Below the pieces are notes generated by a model. It was not told the DNA's origin. It saw nothing but the letters and a program-made list of their open reading frames with translations, and did no database searches. A DNA stretch of 64,000 nt from the NCBI RefSeq assembly GCF_022662015.1, contig NZ_JAKMCM010000005.1, positions 248,001 to 312,000 on the forward strand. Direction: 5' to 3'. Below are positions 8,873 to 17,747 of the stretch, piece after piece; within the stretch, counting starts at the first letter, position 1, and each line of letters starts with the position of its first letter. Both the position numbers and the translations under genes were made by a program. This DNA comes from Aestuariivivens sediminicola (lineage in GTDB: Bacteria > Bacteroidota > Bacteroidia > Flavobacteriales > Flavobacteriaceae).

Positions 8873-9460
8873 TTAAGAATTCACAAAGCGGTCCACTACG
8901 GTTTCCGCTTGCTTAAGGGCTGTTTCTAAATGATCGTTTTTTATAACCACATCAAATAGAGGAGCGGTCGCCAACTCTGCCGATGCTTTAGCCACGCGCA
9001 TATTTATTTTATCTTCACTTTCTGTTTTGCGTTTTTTCAATCGTATCTTAAGTTCGTCAATACTGGGTGGTTTTACAAAAACGGCAAGCGTCTGCTCAGG
9101 GAATTTACGTTTTATGCGCAATCCTCCGGACACGTCGATATCGAAAATAACGTGTTTGCCATGAGCCCATATGCGCTCAACCTCACTTTTTAAGGTTCCA
9201 TAAAAATTATCGCGATACACCTCTTCCCATTCAAGAAAGGCCTCATTCTTTATATTGGTTTTAAAGTCCTTTGCAGACATGAAATAGTAATCCTTACCAT
9301 CAATTTCATTACCGCGTTGTGCTCTCGAGGTTGCCGAAATGGAAAATTCGAGATTCAAACGGGGAAGGCCTAAAAGATGTTTTACTATAGTTGTTTTTCC
9401 CGAGCCCGATGGCGCTGAAAACACGATGAGTTTACCTGTTTTAGAGTTGTTCTTCGTCAC
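8873..9460 (-). CDS. gmk: Guanylate kinase
   Basis: Phosphorylates GMP to GDP with ATP. 195 aa. P-loop VFSAPSGSGKTTIV at residues about 13-26, GMP-binding region SATSRAQRGNEIDGKDYYF, and the FDIDVSGGLRIKRKFP segment. Middle gene of the yicC-gmk-nadD operon, with 35 bp after yicC and 11 bp before nadD; the yicC-gmk pairing is widely conserved in bacteria. Confidence 0.97.
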   Translation of the reverse strand: MTKNNSKTGKLIVFSAPSGSGKTTIVKHLLGLPRLNLEFSISATSRAQRGNEIDGKDYYFMSAKDFKTNIKNEAFLEWEEVYRDNFYGTLKSEVERIWAHGKHVIFDIDVSGGLRIKRKFPEQTLAVFVKPPSIDELKIRLKKRKTESEDKINMRVAKASAELATAPLFDVVIKNDHLETALKQAETVVDRFVNS

Positions 9461-9495
9461 TGTTTTAAACGATTTTTGGGTTTAAGGCTGTAAGC

Positions 9496-10353
9496 TTATA
9501 GGACATTAAGGAGCTGCTCTTTTATTTTTTCAAGTTCGTCTTTCATTTGTACGACGAGCTGCTGCATTGGGGCAAAATTACTCTTGGATCCAATGGTGTT
9601 GATTTCCCTACCCATTTCCTGACTTATAAATCCTAATTTCTTACCGTTGGAATCTTTAGAACCGAGACATTCCAGGAAGTAGCTGAGGTGATTTTTCAAC
9701 CGTACCTTTTCTTCAGTGATATCCAGTTTTTCAATGTAATAGATGAGTTCCTGTTCAAATCGATTTTCGTCAAACTTTTCCTTTAACTCCTCAACACCTT
9801 TCACTAGACGCTCGCGAATCCCTTCAACACGTTCGGGATCCATTTCGACCACCTTATCAAGTAGGATTTCAATATTCGCAACCCGTTTTCTAAAGTCAGT
9901 TTCCAGGACCTTGCCTTCATCCAAACGGTGATCCGTTAAAGCGGCTATCGCTTGATTAATATTGGTTTGAATTAGCTGCCATTCCGAATCATCAATTTCT
10001 TCACGAACGGTATTTAAAGCGTCAGGAAAGCGAACGGCCATTTTCAGAAGTTCGGTCTCTTCGGCATTAACCACCTGCTTCAACTGCTGCATGTATTGTT
10101 CGACAACGGGAACGTTTATTTGAGTAGAGGTGTCCTCTGCCGTAGTTTCAACATAAATGGAAAAATCTATTTTACCACGCATCAAAGTATTGGCGAGCAA
10201 TTTCCGGATAGCCAACTCTTTTTCCCTGTATATGGAAGGCATTCTGGAGTTGATATCCAGGTTTTTACTGTTCAGCGATTTCAGCTCAATGGTTAATTTT
10301 TTGGTGGGCAATTGCAATACAGATTTTCCGTAACCAGTCATGGAATGTATCAT
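9496..10353 (-). CDS. yicC: YicC family endoribonuclease-like protein
   Basis: Conserved bacterial protein of about 285 aa. The family start is MIxSMTGYG; here MIHSMTGYGKS begins at 10353, and I prefer this over the longer reading from 10377 because a -7 promoter box overlaps that upstream ATG. N-terminal YicC domain with ELKSLNSKNLDINSRMP; C-terminal DUF1732 part with DITEEKVRLKNHLSYF, GKKLGFISQEMGREINTIGSKS. E. coli YicC has been described as an endoribonuclease linked to stationary-phase survival. First gene of the operon with gmk and nadD. Confidence 0.93.
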   Translation of the reverse strand: MIHSMTGYGKSVLQLPTKKLTIELKSLNSKNLDINSRMPSIYREKELAIRKLLANTLMRGKIDFSIYVETTAEDTSTQINVPVVEQYMQQLKQVVNAEETELLKMAVRFPDALNTVREEIDDSEWQLIQTNINQAIAALTDHRLDEGKVLETDFRKRVANIEILLDKVVEMDPERVEGIRERLVKGVEELKEKFDENRFEQELIYYIEKLDITEEKVRLKNHLSYFLECLGSKDSNGKKLGFISQEMGREINTIGSKSNFAPMQQLVVQMKDELEKIKEQLLNVL

Positions 10354-10374
10354 AAACCGTGAATTTAAGTTATG

Positions 10375-10382
10375 CAAAGGTA
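10375..10382 (-). promoter_or_regulatory. Candidate -7 box of the yicC-gmk-nadD operon
   Basis: CAAAGGTA on the plus strand reads TACCTTTG on the minus strand, a perfect TAnnTTTG match 21 bp upstream of the preferred yicC ATG at 10353. It helps decide that start. Confidence 0.45.
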
Positions 10383-10531
10383 ATTAAAACTCAAGAGTAA
10401 CGGGCATTCCAATCCTGTTGTTAAAATTTTTAATCCCATAAGCTAATTATAATTACATTTATCAAACGAAAAGGGGCATTCAAAAGCATGGGATGACCTG
10501 TTTGAAATCAATTGTAAACTAGTGTAACAAA

Positions 10532-11326
10532 ATGCAGACACCTTATATCAGACTACTCTTTCTGCTATGGCTTCAGCCTGTTTTTTTAATTGCGCAAGGC
10601 CATGAGAACGCCACAGCTGTGGTTCGCGTGCTCACCTATAACATTTATCACGGTGAAACCGTCGGCGCTGCCAAACCCTTTGATCTGGATCTACTGGCAA
10701 AGGTCATAAGTGACACACAACCGGATCTGGTCGCCTTACAGGAGGTTGATTTTAAAACAAATCGATCGCGGAATTACGATTTGGTTACCGAATTGGGCTT
10801 ACGGACTAAAATGGCGCCCCTATTCGGAAAGGCAATGGATTTTGATGGCGGAGCCTACGGCGAGGGCCTCTTGTCGAAGTATACCTTCCTCAGAACCGAA
10901 AACCATAGTTTGCCGGCACGCCCGGGGAAGGAACCAAGGGCAGCTCTGGAGGCTCAAATGGTCTTGAAAAGTGGTGATACGATACGATTTGTAGGGACCC
11001 ACCTCGACCATACCGAAGACGAGACGGACCGATGGCTTCAGGCCTCGGAATTAAATGCGCTGTTTGCCGGGTCGGACCTACCCACCATATTAGCGGGCGA
11101 TTTAAACGCAAAGCCGGACAGCAGGACCATGCAATCTTTATTTGAACTCTGGTCCTCCGCCTTTACCGATCATGTGCCAACCTATCCGGCCTCGGATCCC
11201 GAGATAACGATCGATTATATTTTATTCAGACCTGCTCACAGATGGCGGGTATTGGAATCGAAAGTCATTGATGAGCCTCTGGCATCGGATCACAGGCCTG
11301 TTTTAAGTGTTTTGGAATTGAGATGA
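10532..11326 (+). CDS. Secreted endonuclease/exonuclease/phosphatase family protein
   Basis: 264 aa with an N-terminal signal peptide (MQTPYIRLLFLLWLQPVFLIAQ). The EEP (DNase I-like) metal-dependent phosphodiesterase fold is clear from its ordered motifs: VLTYNIYHGE, the metal-binding glutamate in LVALQEVD, GTHLDH, the AGDLNAKPDS loop, TIDYILF, and the terminal SDHRPVLS with the catalytic Asp-His. Secreted Bacteroidota members act on phosphoesters (nucleic acids, inositol phosphates or lipids); substrate not determinable. Base use is visibly more GC-rich than the core genes before it. Confidence 0.88.
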   Translation: MQTPYIRLLFLLWLQPVFLIAQGHENATAVVRVLTYNIYHGETVGAAKPFDLDLLAKVISDTQPDLVALQEVDFKTNRSRNYDLVTELGLRTKMAPLFGKAMDFDGGAYGEGLLSKYTFLRTENHSLPARPGKEPRAALEAQMVLKSGDTIRFVGTHLDHTEDETDRWLQASELNALFAGSDLPTILAGDLNAKPDSRTMQSLFELWSSAFTDHVPTYPASDPEITIDYILFRPAHRWRVLESKVIDEPLASDHRPVLSVLELR

Positions 11327-11386
11327 AGACAATAAGTTTTTAAGTTTTATGGTCACTTTTTGTAATGTTAAACCTTATTAAAGAAT

Positions 11387-12634
11387 ATGAGTAAACAGGT
11401 CATTATTATTGGGGGAGGAATTATGGGCTTATGCTCAGCCTATTATCTCAAAAAGGAGGGCTGTGAGGTCACGGTCATAGACCAATCGAATATGGATGGC
11501 GGGGCCTCCTATGTAAATGCGGGCTATATTTCACCCAGTCATTTTATTTCCTTGGCCTCTCCACAGATCATTTCAAAGGGGATAAAATTCATGTTCAACC
11601 CCTCCAGTCCGTTGTATATAAAGCCCAGATGGGATCCGGAATTTTTAAAGTGGTGCCTTGCCTTCAAAAGGTCGGCCAACAAAGCCAAGGTTGAGCGATC
11701 CATCGCCGTTATTAAGGATATTAATTTATTGGGCAGGGCCTTGTACGAGGAGTTAAAGGCCTCACAGCAGTTTGATTTTCATTATGAACGGAAGGGATTG
11801 CTGATGTGTTACAAATCCGATAAGGCGGGTGAAGCGGAATGGAAGGTTGGTCAGCGGGGTATCCAGGAAGGCCTTGGTGTAAGGCATTTGAATCGCGAGG
11901 AGGTGCTGGCCATGGAACCACATGCTCAGTTGGATGTGAAGGGTGCTGTGTATTATGATTGCGATGCCCACATGACCCCCAATAACTTTATGAGCGAGAT
12001 GAAGTCCTATTTGGAATCGATAGGGGTCCTTTTCTATAAAAATGAAAGGGTTATCGATATCCATGTGAGCCATGGGACCATTCATGAAGTGCTGACAGAA
12101 AAGCAATCGTTTTCTGCGGATGAAGTGGTGATGGCTGCCGGAAGCTGGAGCCCATCAATTATGAAAAAGTTGGGCCTTAAGCTTCCCGTTCAGGCAGGTA
12201 AGGGGTATCGTATTGACGTTCATGAACCCACGGGGATTCAATATCCGGCTATTTTAAGTGAGGCCAAGGTGGCCATTACACCAATGGATGGGTTTACGCG
12301 TTTTGCCGGCACTATGGAGTTAAGTGGTATCAACCACAGCATTCATCCAGAACGGGTGGAGGCCATAGCCAATGCCGTGGAAAGCTATTATCAGAAGGTT
12401 AGGATAGGACCTGAAAATAAGAGCGCAGCACAATGCGGTCTGCGGCCCATAACACCTGATGGACTCCCATTTATTGGTAAATCTGCCCGATGCAAGAACC
12501 TCACAATTGCCACTGGCCACGCCATGATGGGCTGGAGTTTGGGGCCTGCCACTGGTAAGTTGGTCTCAGAGATCATAACACATCAGAACACCACATTAGC
12601 TTTGGAACCTTTCAGTCCTGACAGAAGGTTTTAA
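11387..12634 (+). CDS. FAD-dependent amino-acid oxidoreductase (DadA-like)
   Basis: 415 aa. The N-terminal dinucleotide-binding motif VIIIGGGIMGLCSAYYL (residues about 4-20) and the C-terminal FAD contact CGLRPITPDGLPFIG followed by TGHAMMGWSLGPATGKL are diagnostic of the DAO/DadA family. Members oxidise D-amino acids or imino acids such as hydroxyproline; no partner subunit or hydroxyproline epimerase is adjacent, so the substrate is open. No signal peptide. It is convergent with the first PUL sulfatase and probably marks the edge of the core region. Confidence 0.88.
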   Translation: MSKQVIIIGGGIMGLCSAYYLKKEGCEVTVIDQSNMDGGASYVNAGYISPSHFISLASPQIISKGIKFMFNPSSPLYIKPRWDPEFLKWCLAFKRSANKAKVERSIAVIKDINLLGRALYEELKASQQFDFHYERKGLLMCYKSDKAGEAEWKVGQRGIQEGLGVRHLNREEVLAMEPHAQLDVKGAVYYDCDAHMTPNNFMSEMKSYLESIGVLFYKNERVIDIHVSHGTIHEVLTEKQSFSADEVVMAAGSWSPSIMKKLGLKLPVQAGKGYRIDVHEPTGIQYPAILSEAKVAITPMDGFTRFAGTMELSGINHSIHPERVEAIANAVESYYQKVRIGPENKSAAQCGLRPITPDGLPFIGKSARCKNLTIATGHAMMGWSLGPATGKLVSEIITHQNTTLALEPFSPDRRF

Positions 12635-12687
12635 TAACACGTGTAACAGGATAATTGCCCTAACGTTTTACACTCTTATCATCCTTC

Positions 12688-14142
12688 CTAATAATAGATG
12701 GAATAAGGTTCGAGTTGTGCACTTAAGTCGTTCACAATGTATTGATACTCCGGGTGATTGGCTAAATTCGTTATTTCCTCTGGGTCGTTTTCATGGTCAT
12801 ATAGTTCCCTTCCGGCTTCCCCACCCATCCATTCGGTATATCGCCAGCGGCCTGTACGTATGGAGTACCCTTGCCTATCAGGATAAAACACCTGTGAAAC
12901 AGCAGGTTTATCCCAGGTGTATGAGGTGTTTTTTAAAAATGGAATCAAACTGCTGCCCTCTAGTTCTTTATTTATGGTGTTACCCGAACCTTGAACTAAA
13001 GTAGGGAATAGATCTATTAATTCTACCGGATCTTTTATCACCTTATTTTTTTGATCCACACCATAGCCTGATATTATTAAGGGCACTTTAACCGAGCGTT
13101 CAAAGTTTTTAGCCTTATACCATAAGCCTTTTTCACCTAAAAAATAACCATGATCGGACCAAAATACAATAATCGTGTTTTCAAGAAGGTTATTGTTTTC
13201 AAGAGCCGCTATTAACTTTCCTACCTGGGCATCGATAAAGGACACGGAAGCGTAATACGCTTGTTTGCATCTTCTGGCCTCGTCCATGGTTATTCCATCA
13301 AAATAGTAAGGCCAGCGGAGTCTACCATGACGTGTCATGGCCATAGCAGGTACATCTTCCAAATCCTCTTTCGCTTCATCAAGAGAAGGCATGGCAATAT
13401 CCTCGAGAGGGTAGAGATCAAAGTATTTTTTGGGTGCGACATAGGGGCAATGCGGGTTAAAAAATCCTGCGGCTATGAAAAACGGTTGATCTTTGTTGCG
13501 CTCAATCATTTCAACTGCTCTGTCGGCCACCATACCATCAGTGTGTTCACTGTCTTCACTCACGGGATCCCAATAGGCCATGGAAATACCTAAACCTCCC
13601 TTTCTGCCCGTTGTTCCTCCGGGGAATCTGATAATGCGGTCCTCGTGTATTTTATCGATGCCTTTCGGATTGAAACGCTCATGCCAACTCAGTGTGTCGT
13701 CATGTCCGTCCGTACCTATGGCACTCGGATTGTTGTAATGATAGATTTTCCCAACGCGCCCAACGTAATACCCTTTTTTTTGAAAGAACTGTCCCATTGT
13801 TTCTACGTCAGGCTTTAATTTTCGAATACTATCTCTATTCCCAAGAAATTTGGTGGTGTTTGGACGTAATCCCGTCATTATACTGGCCCTGCTTGGACCA
13901 CACAGGGGAAATTGGCAGTAGGCATTGTCAAACCGAACACCCATTTGGGCAAGCTTATCGATGTTGGGTGTAATCACCTGACTGTTGCCATAGCATCCAA
14001 GATCGGTGTTTAGGTCATCTGTAGCAATAAATAGAATGTTTGGTACTACCGGCTCTTGGGCACATGAGAAAAAAAGGACCGCCATTACTATTCCAATAGG
14101 AAATACATAATGTCCTTGCAAATTAATACAGAATGCTTTCAT
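12688..14142 (-). CDS. Sulfatase 1, iduronate-2-sulfatase-like lipoprotein
   Basis: S1-family formylglycine sulfatase. The modifiable Cys is in CGPSR (about residue 81), with metal ligands in FIATDDLNTD and a later WSDHGYFLGEKGLWYK segment. The overall pattern (LGCYGNSQVITPNIDKL, GPSRASIMTGLRPNTT) is that of iduronate-2-sulfatase/S1_7-type enzymes. I place the start at 14142 (MKAFCINLQGHYVF..., lipobox FFSC): an upstream ATG at 14190 would overlap the esterase gene by 29 bp and precede the signal peptide. Predicted periplasmic or surface lipoprotein that removes sulfate esters. Last gene of the operon led by the CE15-like gene. Confidence 0.92.
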   Translation of the reverse strand: MKAFCINLQGHYVFPIGIVMAVLFFSCAQEPVVPNILFIATDDLNTDLGCYGNSQVITPNIDKLAQMGVRFDNAYCQFPLCGPSRASIMTGLRPNTTKFLGNRDSIRKLKPDVETMGQFFQKKGYYVGRVGKIYHYNNPSAIGTDGHDDTLSWHERFNPKGIDKIHEDRIIRFPGGTTGRKGGLGISMAYWDPVSEDSEHTDGMVADRAVEMIERNKDQPFFIAAGFFNPHCPYVAPKKYFDLYPLEDIAMPSLDEAKEDLEDVPAMAMTRHGRLRWPYYFDGITMDEARRCKQAYYASVSFIDAQVGKLIAALENNNLLENTIIVFWSDHGYFLGEKGLWYKAKNFERSVKVPLIISGYGVDQKNKVIKDPVELIDLFPTLVQGSGNTINKELEGSSLIPFLKNTSYTWDKPAVSQVFYPDRQGYSIRTGRWRYTEWMGGEAGRELYDHENDPEEITNLANHPEYQYIVNDLSAQLEPYSIYY

Positions 14143-14161
14143 ATAAAATTGCTGTGCGTAT

Positions 14162-15568
14162 TTAGTTGTTTTCCTCATGTTCCCAATCATCCGTTCTAAA
14201 AGACGAGGCGGGGAGTCCTTCTATATTAAAAAGTGTGGCCTCGGGGCAACTTTCAAAGGCGTAACGCACAGCAACCGGATTGGGGACCATTTCAGAAGAT
14301 ACGGTAACTGCACCGGTTCTGTTTACAATGGCCGTAGCCGGATAAAATATGCGATCTTCACCAGCAATTGTAAAACCGGCCAATGCTTTATCAAAACTGA
14401 TTAAGCCATTGTCGCTGTAACTAAAAAACAAATTGATTTTGCCGTCATCCGTTTTTTCCATCTTTTCATATACCGGTCCTGAATACGCAATTCCGTCCAT
14501 ACCATAGTCTTTTGCCAAGGCCCAATACGCCAGGCGTTCACCCACCACGCGCTTTTCAGGAGGATGAATATATTGACAATCACCGATATCGAGTGTTACG
14601 GCCATACCGACATGTTTAACGGCGTTCATGGCTTTTAACTGGGCTTCCCTGATATAGGCCGCATTTTTACCCCGGTAACCGAAAGGTGCTATCTGCACGT
14701 AGTAAAATGGTAAATTTTCCTGACCCCATTGGGTTCGCCATTGTCGAATCATAGCAGGGAACAGGTCTAAATAGTCGTCGCTGTTCATTCTGTTCGATTC
14801 CCCCTGGTACCATAAAAAGCCTTTGTTGGTGTAATCCTGAATGGGATGTATCATCCCATTGTACAATAAGGTATGGGCACGTTGCGGACTGTCCGGAATG
14901 GCTTCCGCAAGGTCTACGGTCTTATACTGGGAAAGTGTTTCTTTGTCCATCCAGGTCTCAATGCTGGAACCACCCCAGGATACCCCAATCAGTCCGATAG
15001 GGATATCCAAGACATCATTTAGTTTTCTACCGAAAAAATAAGCCACGGCACTAAATTCCTTGGAGGTTAAAGGATGCGATTTTAACCATGCCCCGCTGAC
15101 AGTGTCCACAGGGACCAAACTGGGGTTTCGTTTGACTGTAAATAACCTGATCTTGTTATTGGTTGAGTTTAAAATGGCTTCGTTGCTTCCGGTAACGGGC
15201 TGACTCCGAAAACCCTTTAAGGGCATTTCCATATTCGATTGTCCTGAACATATCCAGACGTCGCCCATAAGAATATCATTAAAAACAACTTCACTGCTCC
15301 CCTGGACGGTTAGGGTATATGGGCCGCCGGCTTCGGTTGTTTTTAATTTTACCTTCCATTTGCCGTTTGCGTCTGCCGTGGTTGTTGCACTTTCGTTCCA
15401 GCTTCCCACAACAGTAATCGCAGTGTTTGGATGGTCGGTTCCCCAAATGGAAACCATCTCTTTTTGTTGCAGGACCATATGGTCATTAAAAAGTGGGGGC
15501 AGTTCCAGTTGCGCAAAGAGGGCGGTATGAAACAGTACTACAAGTGTTAGAGTTCTAAGGGTCATCAT
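14162..15568 (-). CDS. SGNH / sialate O-acetylesterase-like esterase
   Basis: 468 aa with a signal peptide (MMTLRTLTLVVLFHTALFAQ; Met2 at 15565 is an equally good start). An N-terminal beta domain is followed by the SASA-family block I GDVWICSGQSNMEMP, with the nucleophilic Ser at about residue 111, then GVSWGGSSIETWM and LWYQGESNRM. The family deacetylates sugars; in PULs it often acts on acetylated polysaccharides rather than sialic acid. It lies 73 bp downstream of the TIM-barrel-like gene and 19 bp upstream of sulfatase 1, in one operon. Confidence 0.92.
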   Translation of the reverse strand: MMTLRTLTLVVLFHTALFAQLELPPLFNDHMVLQQKEMVSIWGTDHPNTAITVVGSWNESATTTADANGKWKVKLKTTEAGGPYTLTVQGSSEVVFNDILMGDVWICSGQSNMEMPLKGFRSQPVTGSNEAILNSTNNKIRLFTVKRNPSLVPVDTVSGAWLKSHPLTSKEFSAVAYFFGRKLNDVLDIPIGLIGVSWGGSSIETWMDKETLSQYKTVDLAEAIPDSPQRAHTLLYNGMIHPIQDYTNKGFLWYQGESNRMNSDDYLDLFPAMIRQWRTQWGQENLPFYYVQIAPFGYRGKNAAYIREAQLKAMNAVKHVGMAVTLDIGDCQYIHPPEKRVVGERLAYWALAKDYGMDGIAYSGPVYEKMEKTDDGKINLFFSYSDNGLISFDKALAGFTIAGEDRIFYPATAIVNRTGAVTVSSEMVPNPVAVRYAFESCPEATLFNIEGLPASSFRTDDWEHEENN

Positions 15569-15641
15569 GTTAAAAATAATTTATGTGTGTGGGATTAAAG
15601 GTAATGAAAAGGGTATATGTCGAACCATTTACAGCCACAAT

Positions 15642-17738
15642 TTAGGATTTTATTAAAAATAAGGCATTCAATCCGGGTACGGTGACCTCATTGTTTTTAA
15701 TCCATTCGCCATTGTTGTATTCCATCACCTCCTTCAGGTCGCCTTCTAAGTCGCCCTCAATGGGGGGAACCACCTTTAAGCGCCTGTATCTATCTTCTTT
15801 ATTGGACATGTCATTTAAATCGAATGTTATGGGCGTCAGGGAGGGATTAACCAGTGCCATACCATTTTCAAATGCTCTGTAAATGCCACAGGGGGCGTTG
15901 TATACCTTGAGGTTGCGTATAGCGAACTCACCTTGTTCCTCGGCCTCAAAAAATATTTTTAGAGGTTTACCGGAGCCTCCAGCATTTCTGAAATAAAATA
16001 GTTGTGGTGTAAAATCTGAGGTCCCCATAAAGCCGGCCAGGTCGTTGTAGAGCCGCTGCGTATTCATGGGTTCGGCTGGAAAATCGGGGAGACCATCCAA
16101 CCGTACATTTATTTTTCGCGGGAAAAGGCCATCATTTCCTAAATCCCTGAATCCTTGTATGGCCTTTGCCTCGAAGCAAACGATCAGATCCCCTTCAGGA
16201 AGATCAATTTCAGGTCCGGCAACCACTGTATTTTGATAGACATACTCATGTGTTCCTTTGAGATGCAAGGCGTTTTCAGTTATGTGGTAATCGATCTGAT
16301 CCAAGTCGAATGTAGCTAACAAATCGGCATCAAATGTCACCCCCGATCCATTCAGCAGATCCTTTGAATTGGTGAACGTATAGCCCATAGGCTCAAGTGG
16401 TTTCCCGAGCCAATTGATCGTGTTCAGATCACCACCCACCGCTTCAGGAATAAATCGTGGGGCACTATAGGCATAGGCCACCCCCAAACATGAGGACAGG
16501 GCCATTCCCATACGACGCAGCTGGGTGGAAATTTTCGCATCTTCGGGATGTCGCAATTTCGAGGTGATGTAACTGTATTGGTATTTAGTCGTATTATGCC
16601 TGTTCCAATACACGTGTTGGTTTATGGTGCGCGATATCTGCCGGTACCCATCGTTCCAGCGACAAAGACCCTCGGTTTCCATGCCGTTTAAAATGCCGAC
16701 CGCACGTTGCATTTCATCACGCCAGCCATCGGCAGTAATGATAAAGTCATCACCAAAGGCCGCTCGTATTTTTCTCAAAAAAGCAATGTCACCAATACGC
16801 CATATATTTTTGCCTTCTATGAATCCCCTATCTGCTACACCATCGTTGTTGCAGTCCCAGGTATCGTGGTCGGTTTCAAAATAATTGACGTCAAATCCGA
16901 TACCATCAATATGTTCAAGAACGCCGTTCTTGCCAAACCAGGTTTTCATTTCACCGACAAAAACATCCGCTGCCGATTGCCCCTTGTCATTCAGGGGACA
17001 GGTCGTTGACAAGTTGTAATACCACATGAGATTGCCTCCCCAAAAATCGCCTGCAATTGGCGCGATGTAGGTACGGTCTTTTTTAAAAGATCGTTTTGAG
17101 CTGTTGTACTGACCTCTTTTTATGGTTATGCTATTGTTTTGATAGTCTACTTTTTCAATGGTGGCATATTCATGGGTATCCCACAGGCGTTGTCCCTGGT
17201 CGTCCAATGCCACTATAATGACATCATGAGGTAATCTTTCCCCATTGGCATTTCTTCCGTGAACCACATAGGCTTTTTCTGAAAAGGGACGGGCGTCTTT
17301 CAGCGCTATGGTGATTTGGTTTTTAGCGATATCCGTTAGAGGGACAGTCCCTTCTTCATAAACCCAGTGGCCCGGGAAATACAGTTTTTGCATATCCGGG
17401 TCGTTAACCGAACGGCCTTCACCGTTTAAATGGATAAGCATCAACTTTTCAGGATGCCTTTGGGCATAGGTATTCGCCCATTTGGCAATTATCGGGGGCA
17501 TATCCACTTCTTCCTGAAGGTATTTTTTGGTAATGCTATTAAAGTTCAAATGGGCCTGCTCCCAATAATCGTAGTGATCACGGACACCGAGACGGTCATT
17601 GCGAAACGATAAGGTTTTTGGAAAGGTTTCGGAAAATACTTCTTTTTCACCAAAGGTGTCATTGGGTGTGTTTTGAGCCGAGAAAGTCTCAAATGCGCCC
17701 AACAACAGGAGGATTAAAATTCTTGGGATGACTTTCAT
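15642..17738 (-). CDS. Secreted TIM-barrel-like putative glycoside hydrolase, family unknown
   Basis: 698 aa with a signal peptide (MKVIPRILILLLLGAFETFSAQ). The central region looks like a (beta/alpha)8 hydrolase: HIDGIGFDVNYFE (about 275-287), an EF-hand-like loop matching DxNxDGxxD (DCNNDGVAD, about 294-302), FIITADGW (about 334) and GMETEGL (about 353). These give candidate acidic active-site residues. The C-terminal third is beta-rich (jelly-roll or Ig-like, with LPEGDLIVCFEAKAI). I cannot place it in a numbered CAZy family; it resembles uncharacterised hypothetical glycosyl hydrolases (GHL-type). As the only non-beta-helix candidate glycosidase here, it could be the missing chain-cleaving enzyme. 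It sits between the esterase and sulfatase 2. Confidence 0.7.
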   Translation of the reverse strand: MKVIPRILILLLLGAFETFSAQNTPNDTFGEKEVFSETFPKTLSFRNDRLGVRDHYDYWEQAHLNFNSITKKYLQEEVDMPPIIAKWANTYAQRHPEKLMLIHLNGEGRSVNDPDMQKLYFPGHWVYEEGTVPLTDIAKNQITIALKDARPFSEKAYVVHGRNANGERLPHDVIIVALDDQGQRLWDTHEYATIEKVDYQNNSITIKRGQYNSSKRSFKKDRTYIAPIAGDFWGGNLMWYYNLSTTCPLNDKGQSAADVFVGEMKTWFGKNGVLEHIDGIGFDVNYFETDHDTWDCNNDGVADRGFIEGKNIWRIGDIAFLRKIRAAFGDDFIITADGWRDEMQRAVGILNGMETEGLCRWNDGYRQISRTINQHVYWNRHNTTKYQYSYITSKLRHPEDAKISTQLRRMGMALSSCLGVAYAYSAPRFIPEAVGGDLNTINWLGKPLEPMGYTFTNSKDLLNGSGVTFDADLLATFDLDQIDYHITENALHLKGTHEYVYQNTVVAGPEIDLPEGDLIVCFEAKAIQGFRDLGNDGLFPRKINVRLDGLPDFPAEPMNTQRLYNDLAGFMGTSDFTPQLFYFRNAGGSGKPLKIFFEAEEQGEFAIRNLKVYNAPCGIYRAFENGMALVNPSLTPITFDLNDMSNKEDRYRRLKVVPPIEGDLEGDLKEVMEYNNGEWIKNNEVTVPGLNALFLIKS

Positions 17739-17747
17739 GATGTCTTT

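Noticed and set aside
10523-10529. TGTAACA just before the endonuclease-like gene at 10532
   Set aside because: Single copy; the nearby TGTAAAC is only 10 bp away, not 21 bp, and the gene is outside the PUL. Treated as chance.
12642-12648. TGTAACA between the convergent FAD oxidoreductase and sulfatase 1
   Set aside because: No partner half-site at 21 bp and no promoter can be placed in this convergent gap.
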